A model generated the notes under the pieces. It did no database searches and was not told the origin of the DNA. It saw only the letters and a list, made by a program, of their open reading frames with translations. The position numbers and the translations under genes are program-made. DNA of 64,000 nucleotides, from assembly GCF_000015825.1 (NCBI RefSeq), contig NC_009051.1:1482695-1546694 (forward strand). Direction: 5' to 3'. Positions 8,458-16,750 of the stretch are shown here, in pieces (the stretch's first letter is position 1; the number at the start of each line of letters is the position of its first letter). The DNA comes from Methanoculleus marisnigri JR1 (GTDB lineage Archaea > Halobacteriota > Methanomicrobia > Methanomicrobiales > Methanoculleaceae).

Positions 8458-9381
8458 TCATATTGTCTTCTCCAGCACCCACCCGACCAGCCCCGCATCC
8501 ACGACCATCGCGGAAAGCCGCCGGGGCGGGACCAGCACCACCCCCGAGTCCGGGGGCACTTCGTGTGCCGCCAGGGCGTCGTCGGGGGAGTGGACGACGT
8601 AAAAGAGCTTCCTGAACTCGTCCCGGTTGAACCGGCCGCTATACTCGCAGAACTCGTCAAGAGACGATCTCGACTTCACCTGAACCTGATAGGACTCAGC
8701 GTTGATGGTGTCCTCGAACTCGATGTCCGCAAACTTCATCGTCTCGCCGACGACGCTCCTCCGCCTCCAGCCCGCCCCCGAAAAGACGAGATCGACGAGC
8801 ACCTCGAAGTCCTTCCAGTGCAGGTGCCGGATCAGGGCTTCAGTCCGGCAGACAAGTTCCTCCCGTGCATCAACGACCGCGATGAACTCGGAGGTATGTT
8901 CGCCGTTGATCAGGCGCCTGAGGGTATCGAACGGCCTGACCGTGCAGGACGTGGCCCGGTAGGCCTGCAACTGGGCGATGTTGCCGGGCAGAGTATTTGT
9001 CAGGAGCACCTTTCCCTGAATGTTCCTATCGTGCCAGCCGCCGTCGGCCAGGCGGTATTTGGATACCTCGTCCTCGAGGATCGGGCCGTCCTCGAGCCGG
9101 CACCACCAGAACTTCGAGTCGTAGAACGTGATCCAGACGTCGCCGTGGTTCGAGTTGTGGATTGTTTTCAGGGAGTTGAAGTCGTGGGTGGCAGATCCGG
9201 TATTCTTCACCTTATATCGGATCGCCCTCTCGATGGTCTCCCAGTTCCCCCGGAGGATATCCTCGAGGTCGACGTTGGTCCAGCCGATCCGCATCTTCCC
9301 CTCTTCGATGCTCGACTGCTCCCACTTCCCCCTCTCTCCCAGCTTGATGTAGTAGGCACGATCGAACTCGATCCTCTCCAT
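8458..9381 (-). CDS. Mrr-like restriction endonuclease with N-terminal PUA/EVE-like region
   Basis: A 307-residue protein. The C-terminal part has a restriction-endonuclease fold typical of Mrr_cat: HWKDFEVLVDLVFSGAGWRR, a following acidic D/E-I-E segment (FADIEFEDTI) and the QVQVKSRSS strand, giving the D/E ... QxK catalytic core. The N-terminal 110 residues (AYYIKLGERGKWEQSSIEEG then GDVWITFYDSKFWWCRL) resemble PUA/EVE-like modified-base readers found in type IV restriction enzymes. No methyltransferase gene is nearby, which fits a stand-alone, modification-dependent nuclease. ATG 9381 is preferred over the in-frame start at 9495, because the extra residues are basic and non-conserved in character. 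Confidence 0.75.
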   Translation of the reverse strand: MERIEFDRAYYIKLGERGKWEQSSIEEGKMRIGWTNVDLEDILRGNWETIERAIRYKVKNTGSATHDFNSLKTIHNSNHGDVWITFYDSKFWWCRLEDGPILEDEVSKYRLADGGWHDRNIQGKVLLTNTLPGNIAQLQAYRATSCTVRPFDTLRRLINGEHTSEFIAVVDAREELVCRTEALIRHLHWKDFEVLVDLVFSGAGWRRRSVVGETMKFADIEFEDTINAESYQVQVKSRSSLDEFCEYSGRFNRDEFRKLFYVVHSPDDALAAHEVPPDSGVVLVPPRRLSAMVVDAGLVGWVLEKTI

Positions 9382-9566
9382 GGCCTTCCTCCCCGGAATA
9401 CGAAACGCCAATGGAACCCGACGCTTAAAAACGTGATGTTCCGCTCTCCCGCGGGACGATCGCCGATGGTAAGAAGAGCGGGAAGTCAAATGCATTCACG
9501 GGCGATACGTATACGACACCTAAAAATCCCTGTGCGTTGGATAATCCCGTTTAAGAACAGACAAAA

Positions 9567-9584
9567 TCCATTATTTAAAATGGA
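9567..9584 (+). promoter_or_regulatory. Promoter with small palindrome upstream of the RNase III gene
   Basis: The sequence TCCATT ATTTAA AATGGA forms an inverted repeat with six-base arms around a TATA-like core (ttatttaaaat). It ends 36 bases before the ATG at 9621, close to the expected promoter distance. A repressor site overlapping the TATA box is a plausible reading. Confidence 0.45.
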
Positions 9585-9620
9585 TACACTTATCCGTTCA
9601 TTCATCTCCATATCGCTTCT

Positions 9621-10085
9621 ATGGAACCCGATCTCGAAGAGAGGATCAATTACTCTTTCAAGCAAAAAGATCTCCTCCAGCGTGCCCTGCTCCATCGGTC
9701 GCGTTCGAATGAAGAGCGACAGAAGCAGAAAATCTGCGAGGACCAGGACGCCCTCCGGACGCTGGGCGACGCGGTCCTGAAAACAATATTGTGCGATCTC
9801 CTCATGCGTTCGGGGTACGAGACGAAAGGCGAGATCACCATAAAGAAAAGCACCATTGAACGCCGGCCGTTTCTTGCCGAACTCGGGAGGCGGTTTGATC
9901 TGCAGGATAAAATCCTTGTCGGAGAAGGCGCCAGAATGCAGAAGCATAACGAAGAGCCCAACGTCATTGCCGAGACGCTCGAGGCGATCATCGGGGCGAT
10001 GTACCTGGACGGCGGATACGAGTCGGCAAAGAAGGCCGTCTCCGGATGGTACGAGCCCTACCGGGAAGAGATGCTGAAAGGGTAG
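9621..10085 (+). CDS. Single-domain ribonuclease III
   Basis: A 154-residue RNase III catalytic domain. Helices typical of the family are present: INYSFKQKDLLQRALLHRS, the signature variant ALRTLGDAVLKTILCDLL (about residues 44-61, with catalytic D at the GD step) and the second acidic helix ETLEAIIGAMYLDGGY (about 118-133). There is no double-stranded RNA binding domain, and bacterial RNase III is about 225 residues, so this is a mini-RNase III architecture, uncommon in archaea. It may process structured RNA or act with the candidate RNAs elsewhere. It stands alone with its own promoter. Confidence 0.85.
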   Translation: MEPDLEERINYSFKQKDLLQRALLHRSRSNEERQKQKICEDQDALRTLGDAVLKTILCDLLMRSGYETKGEITIKKSTIERRPFLAELGRRFDLQDKILVGEGARMQKHNEEPNVIAETLEAIIGAMYLDGGYESAKKAVSGWYEPYREEMLKG

Positions 10086-10254
10086 ATACCAGAGGAACGG
10101 CAGGTGGATGGGAAGGGTTCATCCCGATCTTCTCCGATCCGCAGGTAACGGGTGTCGATGTGACGCGGCATCCCCGGGCCGTCGGCCGGAACCCGGCAGA
10201 CGGTCTGATGACGGCCCACACCCCCGAGTCTTCTCTCCCCCGCACCCCGCCGCC

Positions 10255-10701
10255 CTATCCTTCCCGGATCGGAATCTCGACCCCCTGCTCTTCTAAAACC
10301 TTCCTCAGCCGCACCGCCAGCACGCCGTTCCTGAGGGCAGCCGCCGCACCCTCGTCCGTGACCTCCGCGGGAAGGTTCACGACCCGGGTCATCTCGCCGG
10401 ACAGCCGCTCCCTGACGGCGTAGCCTTCCCGTTCTTCCTCCCTCTGTCGGACGGTGATCCGCAGCGTCCGGGGGCCGGTGAGCCGTACCGCGACGTCGCC
10501 GCTCGCCACCCCCGGGAGGTCGGCGACGACCGCGACCTCGTCCTCGAGATCCCGGATATCGACCGGTATCCCCGCACCGCGGATCACGGGCATCATCCGC
10601 TGCCCGGGCGCCGCCATCATCTCGTGGAGCCGCCGGTGCATCCCGCACATCTCCGGGCCGAACGCCCTCCGAAACGGGCACGAGAATTCTTTCTGTTCCA
10701 T
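10255..10701 (-). CDS. Hsp20/alpha-crystallin family small heat shock protein
   Basis: A 148-residue cytoplasmic chaperone that holds unfolding proteins. The alpha-crystallin domain spans about residues 42-140: PVDIRDLEDEVAVVADLPGVA, RITVRQREEEREGYAVRERLSGEMTRVVNLPAEV and the A-x-x-x-NGVLAVRLRK segment that forms the groove-binding strand; the C-terminus carries the short IPI motif (VEIPIREG) used for oligomer assembly. The ATG at 10701 has a Shine-Dalgarno ggagg about 12 bases before it, and a TATA box (ttatatg, 10746-10752 on the minus strand) lies about 50 bases upstream. Confidence 0.9.
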   Translation of the reverse strand: MEQKEFSCPFRRAFGPEMCGMHRRLHEMMAAPGQRMMPVIRGAGIPVDIRDLEDEVAVVADLPGVASGDVAVRLTGPRTLRITVRQREEEREGYAVRERLSGEMTRVVNLPAEVTDEGAAAALRNGVLAVRLRKVLEEQGVEIPIREG

Positions 10702-10745
10702 ACTCTCAACTCCTCCAGGTGTCGTGCAGCCTACATCCTCCCGCT

Positions 10746-10752
10746 CATATAA
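10746..10752 (-). promoter_or_regulatory. TATA box of the hsp20 gene
   Basis: Minus-strand acttatatgag is a good archaeal TATA element. Initiation about 25 bases downstream would leave a leader of roughly 20-25 bases holding the ggagg ribosome binding site. Confidence 0.55.
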
Positions 10753-10902
10753 GTTCTGGGGTCTCCTCCCGGAACCATCGAGGAAGGGCCTCGTCTCCAG
10801 GTTCCCCGGCACGTATTCACGGGCGCCGCATGAACAACCTTTTTCCCAATCACTCCCAACACTTCATCATTCTGCCCGGAGAGCAAGGAGTTGCGAGAGC
10901 GT

Positions 10903-11200
10903 ATGGAGGAGTTCACCGTCGAGGAAGTCGTCGGCTACCAGGTCGAGATCATCCGGGCCAGCGGCGTCAAGACCGGGGCCTCGAGGGGCGGCTGCTCAAC
11001 CCGGGAAACCTCGACTTCGTCATCGCCGCGAGCAACCACATTCCCGATCCGTTCGAGAGGGCCGCGTTCGTGCTCCACGGTATTGCAACAGGGCATCCGT
11101 TCAGGGAAATAAACGGATCGCGTTTCTGCTCGCAGGACTCATCCTGAAGAGGACGCCGGAACGGTATGTCATCGCAAGCTCCGATGCCGGGTGTGCTTGA
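10903..11200 (+). pseudogene. Frameshifted Fic/Doc-type toxin gene
   Basis: Joining three frames gives a recognisable Doc-like Fic protein: MEEFTVEEVVGYQVEII in the first frame up to about 10977, then LLNPGNLDFVIAASNHIPDP and FVLHGIATGHPF in the second, then GNKRIAFLLAGLILKRTPER in the third from about 11107. The assembled HPFxEGNKR segment is the AMP- or phosphate-transferring Fic motif. Two frameshifts break the gene, so it is not functional as read. No Phd antitoxin is seen beside it. Sequencing error at both sites is less likely than decay. Confidence 0.7.
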
Positions 11201-11250
11201 CGATACCTCATCCCGGACTATTGACACCATCAGTCCACAGGTATATTTAA

Positions 11251-11287
11251 GTGGACAAATTATAAATCCAATTTATAATATGTCCAC
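11251..11287. repeat. 37-bp palindrome covering the start codon of the AAA ATPase gene
   Basis: Left arm gtggacaaattataaat (11251-11267), spacer cca, right arm atttataatatgtccac (11271-11287): 16 of 17 positions pair. The right arm includes the ATG at 11280-11282. A TATA-like tatattta (about 11242) stands just before the left arm, so the palindrome spans the transcription and translation start. Additional tccac/gtgga half-sites lie at 11234 and 11282. Confidence 0.8.
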
Positions 11288-12479
11288 AGCAGTACAGGGA
11301 ATGATCCGGCGGGATGCGGAGGCACAGATCCGATCGCTCGCTCTCGGCTTTCCGGCAGTAGCCGTCATCGGCCCCCGCCAGTCGGGAAAGACGACGCTCG
11401 TCCGGTCGGTATTCCCGCAGCTGCCCTACATCTTGCTCGAGGATCCCGACACCCGCGCCTTCGCAGAGGAGGATCCCCGCAGCTTTCTCGCACAGTACGA
11501 AAAGACCGGGGCGGTCCTCGACGAGGTCCAGAGAGTCCCGGAGCTCTTCTCATACCTCCAGGGAGTCCTTGATACGAACCGGAGGCCGGGACGGTTCATC
11601 CTCACCGGATCCCAGAACTTCCTGATGATGGAACGGATATCCCAGTCGCTTGCCGGCCGGGTCGGGATCGTCAAACTCCTCCCCCTCTCGATGGGAGAAC
11701 TTGTCCATGCCGGGATAGGGATTGAACGCTACGAGGATCTCCTCTATGCCGGCCTCTTCCCCCGCCCCTACAGCAGCAGCATTCACCCGCGAGACTTCTA
11801 TTCATCGTATATCCAGACCTACATCGAGCGCGATCTCCGCCTTCTCAAGCAGGTGCAGAACCTCTCGGCGTTCCAGACGTTCATGAAGATGTGCGCCTAC
11901 CGGTCCGGCCAGGTGGTGAACTACTCGTCCCTCGCCCATGACTGCGGCATCACCTACAACACGGCAAAAGAGTGGCTCTCCCTCCTGGAGACGTCGATGC
12001 TGGTCGTCCAGGTCAGGCCGCATCACAAAAACTTCAACAAACGGCTTGTGAAGATGCCGAAGCTCTACTTCACAGACCCCGGCCTTGCCGCACACCTGGC
12101 CGGGATACAGGGTGCCGACGACCTCGGTTACCACCCCCTCAAAGGAGGGCTCTTTGAATCGCTCATCATAACGGAGTTCCTGAAGTTCCGGCTTAACCGG
12201 GGCAAAGAGCCCAACCTCTACTTCTGGCGGGACAAACTCGGGCATGAGATCGACTGCATCATCGAGTATCAGGGGTGGGATCCCGTCCCGGTCGAGATCA
12301 AGTCGGGCAGAACGGCAAGTGCCGACTTCTTTGACGAGATCACGTACTGGAACGGGCTCTCCGGCAACGCCCCGGATCGCTCGTTCGTGGTCTACGGGGG
12401 CGACCAGTCCCAGCGCCGGGCGGCAGGGCAACTGATCGGGTACCGAGATCTAGAGCCGATCCTGCAGTATCTGGAGTGA
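11280..12479 (+). CDS. AAA ATPase with C-terminal DUF4143 (nuclease-like) domain
   Basis: A 399-residue archaeal-type ATPase. Walker A GPRQSGKTTL (about residues 31-40), Walker B with AVLDEVQRVPELF (about 77-89) and the sensor region FILTGSQNFLMM are clear. The C-terminal DUF4143 part contains a winged-helix segment (NYSSLAHDCGITYNTAKEWLSLLETS) and a PD-(D/E)XK-like strand set ending in DCIIEYQ...PVEIKSGRT. Function is unknown; members are frequent, mobile-like paralogues in archaea. ATG 11280 is chosen over 11166 since the family starts near here and the promoter lies between. The start lies inside a 37-bp palindrome. Confidence 0.88.
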   Translation: MSTAVQGMIRRDAEAQIRSLALGFPAVAVIGPRQSGKTTLVRSVFPQLPYILLEDPDTRAFAEEDPRSFLAQYEKTGAVLDEVQRVPELFSYLQGVLDTNRRPGRFILTGSQNFLMMERISQSLAGRVGIVKLLPLSMGELVHAGIGIERYEDLLYAGLFPRPYSSSIHPRDFYSSYIQTYIERDLRLLKQVQNLSAFQTFMKMCAYRSGQVVNYSSLAHDCGITYNTAKEWLSLLETSMLVVQVRPHHKNFNKRLVKMPKLYFTDPGLAAHLAGIQGADDLGYHPLKGGLFESLIITEFLKFRLNRGKEPNLYFWRDKLGHEIDCIIEYQGWDPVPVEIKSGRTASADFFDEITYWNGLSGNAPDRSFVVYGGDQSQRRAAGQLIGYRDLEPILQYLE

Positions 12480-12529
12480 ACGGCACCCCACCGGATCACT
12501 CTTTACCCCCCGGTTCCATACCCTCTCCA

Positions 12530-13186
12530 ATGCCAGACGACCCCGAGATCATCAGGGCGGCCATCCGAAAGGCGCATGAACTCGGCGCAGACGTAGCGGG
12601 CACCGTCCCGGCAAAGAGGCTCGTCGACTGCCCCTCGGCCATCGCGGAAAAACGCCCGGGCTCGCAGGACCGCGGCACCTACATCGTCCTCGGCCTCTCC
12701 CACGACCCGGAGCACCCCGAACTCGACCTCTGGGAAGCGGGCCGGGGGACGCCCGGCGACCGGATCCTCGCGAGGATCGGCAAAGACCTCGTCCGCTGGC
12801 TGCAGGAAGATTACGGAGTCCGCGCCCGCCTCATCCCCTACCGGCTCGAGGACGGCGGGATCTACCTCAAGGACGCGGCCTCTCTGGCGGGGATCGGGCG
12901 GATGGGAAGAAACAACCTCGTCCTCGTCCCGGGCTACGGGCCGCGGGTTCGGTTCCGGGCGGTATGGGCGGATATGGACTGCCCCGAAGAACCATCACCA
13001 GAGGGAGAAGCCCCCTGCGCCGGCTGCGAGGAGTACTGCATCCGCGCCTGCCCGATGGATGCTTTCCCCACCGGCAAATTCAGCCGGGAGCGGTGCCTGG
13101 CGCGGATGGACGCCGACAAGGCCACCGGGAGGGAACGGATCGACCACTGCCGGGCCTGCGAACTCGCCTGCCCCGCCGGAGGGTAG
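12530..13186 (+). CDS. 4Fe-4S protein related to epoxyqueuosine reductase
   Basis: A 218-residue iron-sulfur protein resembling the QueG fold. Two cysteine clusters are seen: CAGCEEYCIRACPMDAF (about residues 161-177) and CRACELACPAGG at the very C-terminus, with an additional C in ERCLARM, enough for two [4Fe-4S] clusters. The segment LAGIGRMGRNNLVLVPGYGPRVRF matches the QueG signature region. True QueG is about 370 residues, so this is a short relative and its substrate cannot be assigned. It follows the ATPase by about 50 bases in the same direction, with no overlap. Confidence 0.75.
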   Translation: MPDDPEIIRAAIRKAHELGADVAGTVPAKRLVDCPSAIAEKRPGSQDRGTYIVLGLSHDPEHPELDLWEAGRGTPGDRILARIGKDLVRWLQEDYGVRARLIPYRLEDGGIYLKDAASLAGIGRMGRNNLVLVPGYGPRVRFRAVWADMDCPEEPSPEGEAPCAGCEEYCIRACPMDAFPTGKFSRERCLARMDADKATGRERIDHCRACELACPAGG

Positions 13187-13275
13187 ACGAGCGGAAGGAA
13201 AACGCTCCGGGAACCGCCTTCCCGGCCGCATCCACGCCGGAAAGAGGGCATAACCGGACGCTCTAGAAGGTTACC

Positions 13276-13437
13276 ATGAACGTGCTCGTGAGAACCCCGG
13301 ACGGGGTTGAAGAAGTCAGGGAAGTCGACTCCGAATGGGTCATCCCCGGCGACGTCCTGGACGACGGCTCGGTCGTCCTCGAACTCCGGGACGAACTCTC
13401 CGACGACGACTACCTGGCGATCGGGCTGTACGACTGA
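13276..13437 (+). CDS. Small acidic hypothetical protein
   Basis: A 53-residue protein starting at ATG 13276 (MNVLVRTPDGVEEVREVDSE, then acidic DDD-rich C-terminus ending IGLYD). Codon third positions are GC-rich like the neighbours, suggesting real coding. No family recognised. It lies between the Fe-S protein and the convergent addA gene. Confidence 0.55.
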   Translation: MNVLVRTPDGVEEVREVDSEWVIPGDVLDDGSVVLELRDELSDDDYLAIGLYD

Positions 13438-13507
13438 GCGGCGAGGCCGCGATGCGGCTCGTTCACGGCACATCTCTTTCGAATTCGCGAAGACACCGCT
13501 CCCGCCG

Positions 13508-16500
13508 TCAAAGACCTTCCTCCTCGATCCCGCTGATCGCACGGGAAATCTCGGCAAAGACCAGATCCTCGTCCACCTCGATCTCCGCCCAGCGGTCGGC
13601 ATCGACGAAATAGAGGTAGGGCGTGACCGGAGCGCTGAGGATCTGGGCGGCGGCGCGATGATAGACCGCCATCTGGATCGCATACTCCCCGGCGTCCCCC
13701 GGCGTCCCGGTCTTGTAGTCGATGAGCATCCAGGTGCCGTTCACCCGCTGCACCAGCCGGTCGATGACCCCCCTGAACGCAAACCCGTTCACCCGGGCCG
13801 AAAACGGCACCTCGCGGTGGTCGCGGACGATCCCCCGCATCAGGGGCGATGCAAGGAACCGGACGTAGAGTTCCTGGTACTCCACAGCCCCGGCAGGGTC
13901 CAGCCCGTACCGCCGCAGCACCGCGGCGGGATCGCGGCCGCGGAAGACCTCGTGGACGACGAGGCCGCGGGTCAGCGCATCCTCCCCGGCGGCGAACACC
14001 GGCAACCGTGACTCCGCCGGGCCGCGGAGGTACGCCTCAAGCTCGCTTGCCGAGTAGACCCGCTCCTTCTTCCCATTGGAAGGAATGCCCGCCGGGACGG
14101 GCGCCGCGGGGACGTCGTCGGGCACCGGCAGGCAGACCGGGACGGTCTCCTGCACGTCGACCGGGATCGCCGCGGGGTCGAGGGTGATCGGGATGCGGAG
14201 CGTCCCGAGGACGGCTTCGCCCCGGGCGTAGACCTCGTCGCAGAGCCCGAGGCAGTGCGCGAGCCAGGCCATCCGGGTCCTGGCGTCGCGGAGGCTCTCC
14301 GGGACCGCGACCGGCATCTCCCCGCAGAGGATGAGGTGATCCTCTGCCCGGGTGACCGCGACGTAGAAGAGCCGTTTGCGCTCCGCCTCCTCCTTCTGCC
14401 GGTATTCGTCCTTGAGAAGCCGGAGGACGGGCGTCTCCTCGCGCTCGTGGTCGTTTGCCGGGTTCGGTATCGAGACGCCGAGCAGCAGCCCGTCCTCCAC
14501 CATGATGGTGCCCCCGCCGGACCGCGGCGTCTCCGCAAGGTCGGGGACGACGACGACCGGGAACTCGAGCCCCTTCGCGGCGTGCACCGTCATGATCGAG
14601 ACCGAGTCCGCGGATGCAAGGTCGAGAGGAGCATCCCCCTCCCGGTCTCCGGCGTCGATGGAGCGGCCGAGTTCCGCGACAAAACCGGCGAGCGTGGAGC
14701 AGTCGGCATCTCTCGCGAGGGCGATCAGCTTTTCGACGTTCGCCGCGGCCTGCTCGCCCCCGGCCATCCCGCCGAAGACGACGAAGATCCCCGACTCGTC
14801 GACGATCCGGCGGAGGAGGCGGGCGGGCGGGAGCCTGCGGGAGAGCGAGAGCCACTCACGGAGGGTCGCCGCCGCGGGCTCCGCCGCGGCCTGCAGCCGC
14901 TCCCAGAGGGAAGCCCCGGGCGCCCGGGCGATATGGAAGAGCCGGGCGTCGGAGAACCCGAAGTAGGGTGAGCGCAGCACGCCGTAGAGCGCCGCGTCGT
15001 CCAGGTTGTTTGCGAGGAACCGGAGGATGTTGTAGAGGTCGTAGACCTCCTGGCGCTCGTAGAACCCGAGACCGGCATGGACGTGGTAGGGAACGCCGTA
15101 GCGGGCGAGCGCCCACTCGTAGTAGGCGAGGTTCGTCCGCCGCTCGAGCAGGACGGCGACGTCGCCGTAGCCTGCCGGCCGGACCTCCCCGTCGCGGGAG
15201 ACCCGCTTCTCTCCCCGCTCGACGAGAGAACGGATCTTCCTTGCCGCCATCTCCGCCTCGGCCCGGCGGCCGGCCGCACGGTCCCTGATCTTCTGGCAGA
15301 GGAGGAGTTCGACCGAACCGGCGTCGTCCCGGCGGAACGCATGCAGCGGTTCGTAGAGGAACTCCCAGGGCCGTCCGGCCTCCGCCATCAGGGCGGAAAA
15401 GACGGCGTTCGTGAACCCGACGACCTCGGGCGTGCTCCGGAAGTTGACGTCGAGCGCGACCGTCTCCCCGCCGAGGTCACGCTCGATCAGGTCGCGGGTA
15501 TGCGAAAACTGCGTCACGTCGGCCTCCCGGAAGAGGTAGATGGACTGTTTCGGGTCGCCGACGACGAACAGGTTCGCGGAATCGCCGAGGAGGGTGCGGA
15601 TGATGGCGATCTGGACGGGATCGGTATCCTGGAACTCGTCGACCAGGATAAACCGGAACCGGCTCCTAAAATGCGTCTCGACGATGTCCCCCCGGTCGCG
15701 AAAGAGCCGGTGGGTGCGGTTCACCAGGTCGTCGAAGTCGAGGGCGTTCATCCGCCGCTTCTCCGCCTCGACCGAGTCGAGGAAGGCCTTAAAGACCACC
15801 CCGAGGTCGCGGAGGAAGTCGAGCGTCGCCCGGGTGAAGGGGTCGGCCGCATCAAGGGTGAGCGAGCAGGCACCCGCGTGATCGGTGAGGCACTGCCTGA
15901 GGACGCCGTAGGCCGCCCGGAGGTTGTCGAGGTCGTCCCCCTCCCAGTTCTTCTTCTGCCCCATGTTCTTGCGGAACCCCGAATTGTCGTGAACCGCGGC
16001 AAGTTCGGCGACCGCGATCTCGCCGGCGAGGCAGGGTTCGACCGCCCGGAGGTAGGCCCCGGCCGGGTCGCGCTCGCCCGGGTAGCGGGCGGCAAGGTCA
16101 CGAAGCGTCTCGATAGAGGGGGCGGCCCGCGAGAGGAAGGCCTCCAGGGCTTCCGTTTGGCACCGCTCCAGGGCCGTCCGCCAGGCGTCGAGCACCTCCT
16201 CCTCGCTCTCCGCGAGCGCGGCAAAGAACGCTTCCGCAGCCCCGCGGCGGGAGTACAGCGCCTCGAGGTAGTTCTTCAGTTCGTAGGCCCCGACGGCCCG
16301 GAGAGCGCCGATCACCGCGTCCCGGCACGCCGTGGGCGGATCACCGTGGATGAGGTCGTCGATCGCCTCCTCGCGGAGCCGGAACGCCTCCCCCTCGTCG
16401 AGGACGGCAAAGGACGGCCCCACGCCGGCCCCGATGGAAAACTCCCGGAGAACCGAGGCGCAGAAGGAGTGGAAGGTCGATACCTTCGCCCACAAAAACT

Positions 16501-16750
16501 CGTCGCGGATCGCGTCCCACCGCTCGCCCTCCTTCTCCGCAATCGCCCGGCGGACCCGGATCTTCATCTCGCCGGCCGCCTTCTCGGTGAAGGTGAGCGC
16601 GAGGATATTGCCGACGCCGACACCGGATTCGAGCAGGCTGAGGTACTTCTGCACCAGGACGTGCGTCTTCCCCGTCCCCGCACCGGCGGTGACGCACTTG
16701 CTCGTCGAGTGGTCGAGCGCGGCCCGCGCCTGGCGTTCAGTCAGTCCCAT
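13508..16750 (-). CDS. addA: AddA/RecB-like helicase-exonuclease
   Basis: A 1080-residue superfamily 1A helicase fused to a nuclease. Motifs: Walker A AGAGTGKTHVL (about residues 22-32), LTFTEKAAGEMK, LVDEFQDTDPVQ, VGDPKQSIYLFREAD, TVHAAKGLEFPVVVVPD and FYVAVTRAEDHLILCG. The C-terminal PD-(D/E)XK domain shows VHEVF, FRGVIDRL (catalytic D) and WMLIDYKTG (D, K) followed by QMAVYHRAA. It is expected to unwind and resect double-strand ends together with the overlapping upstream addB-like gene (14-base overlap). AddAB-like enzymes are mainly bacterial, so archaeal use for end processing is an inference. Confidence 0.88.
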   Translation of the reverse strand: MGLTERQARAALDHSTSKCVTAGAGTGKTHVLVQKYLSLLESGVGVGNILALTFTEKAAGEMKIRVRRAIAEKEGERWDAIRDEFLWAKVSTFHSFCASVLREFSIGAGVGPSFAVLDEGEAFRLREEAIDDLIHGDPPTACRDAVIGALRAVGAYELKNYLEALYSRRGAAEAFFAALAESEEEVLDAWRTALERCQTEALEAFLSRAAPSIETLRDLAARYPGERDPAGAYLRAVEPCLAGEIAVAELAAVHDNSGFRKNMGQKKNWEGDDLDNLRAAYGVLRQCLTDHAGACSLTLDAADPFTRATLDFLRDLGVVFKAFLDSVEAEKRRMNALDFDDLVNRTHRLFRDRGDIVETHFRSRFRFILVDEFQDTDPVQIAIIRTLLGDSANLFVVGDPKQSIYLFREADVTQFSHTRDLIERDLGGETVALDVNFRSTPEVVGFTNAVFSALMAEAGRPWEFLYEPLHAFRRDDAGSVELLLCQKIRDRAAGRRAEAEMAARKIRSLVERGEKRVSRDGEVRPAGYGDVAVLLERRTNLAYYEWALARYGVPYHVHAGLGFYERQEVYDLYNILRFLANNLDDAALYGVLRSPYFGFSDARLFHIARAPGASLWERLQAAAEPAAATLREWLSLSRRLPPARLLRRIVDESGIFVVFGGMAGGEQAAANVEKLIALARDADCSTLAGFVAELGRSIDAGDREGDAPLDLASADSVSIMTVHAAKGLEFPVVVVPDLAETPRSGGGTIMVEDGLLLGVSIPNPANDHEREETPVLRLLKDEYRQKEEAERKRLFYVAVTRAEDHLILCGEMPVAVPESLRDARTRMAWLAHCLGLCDEVYARGEAVLGTLRIPITLDPAAIPVDVQETVPVCLPVPDDVPAAPVPAGIPSNGKKERVYSASELEAYLRGPAESRLPVFAAGEDALTRGLVVHEVFRGRDPAAVLRRYGLDPAGAVEYQELYVRFLASPLMRGIVRDHREVPFSARVNGFAFRGVIDRLVQRVNGTWMLIDYKTGTPGDAGEYAIQMAVYHRAAAQILSAPVTPYLYFVDADRWAEIEVDEDLVFAEISRAISGIEEEGL

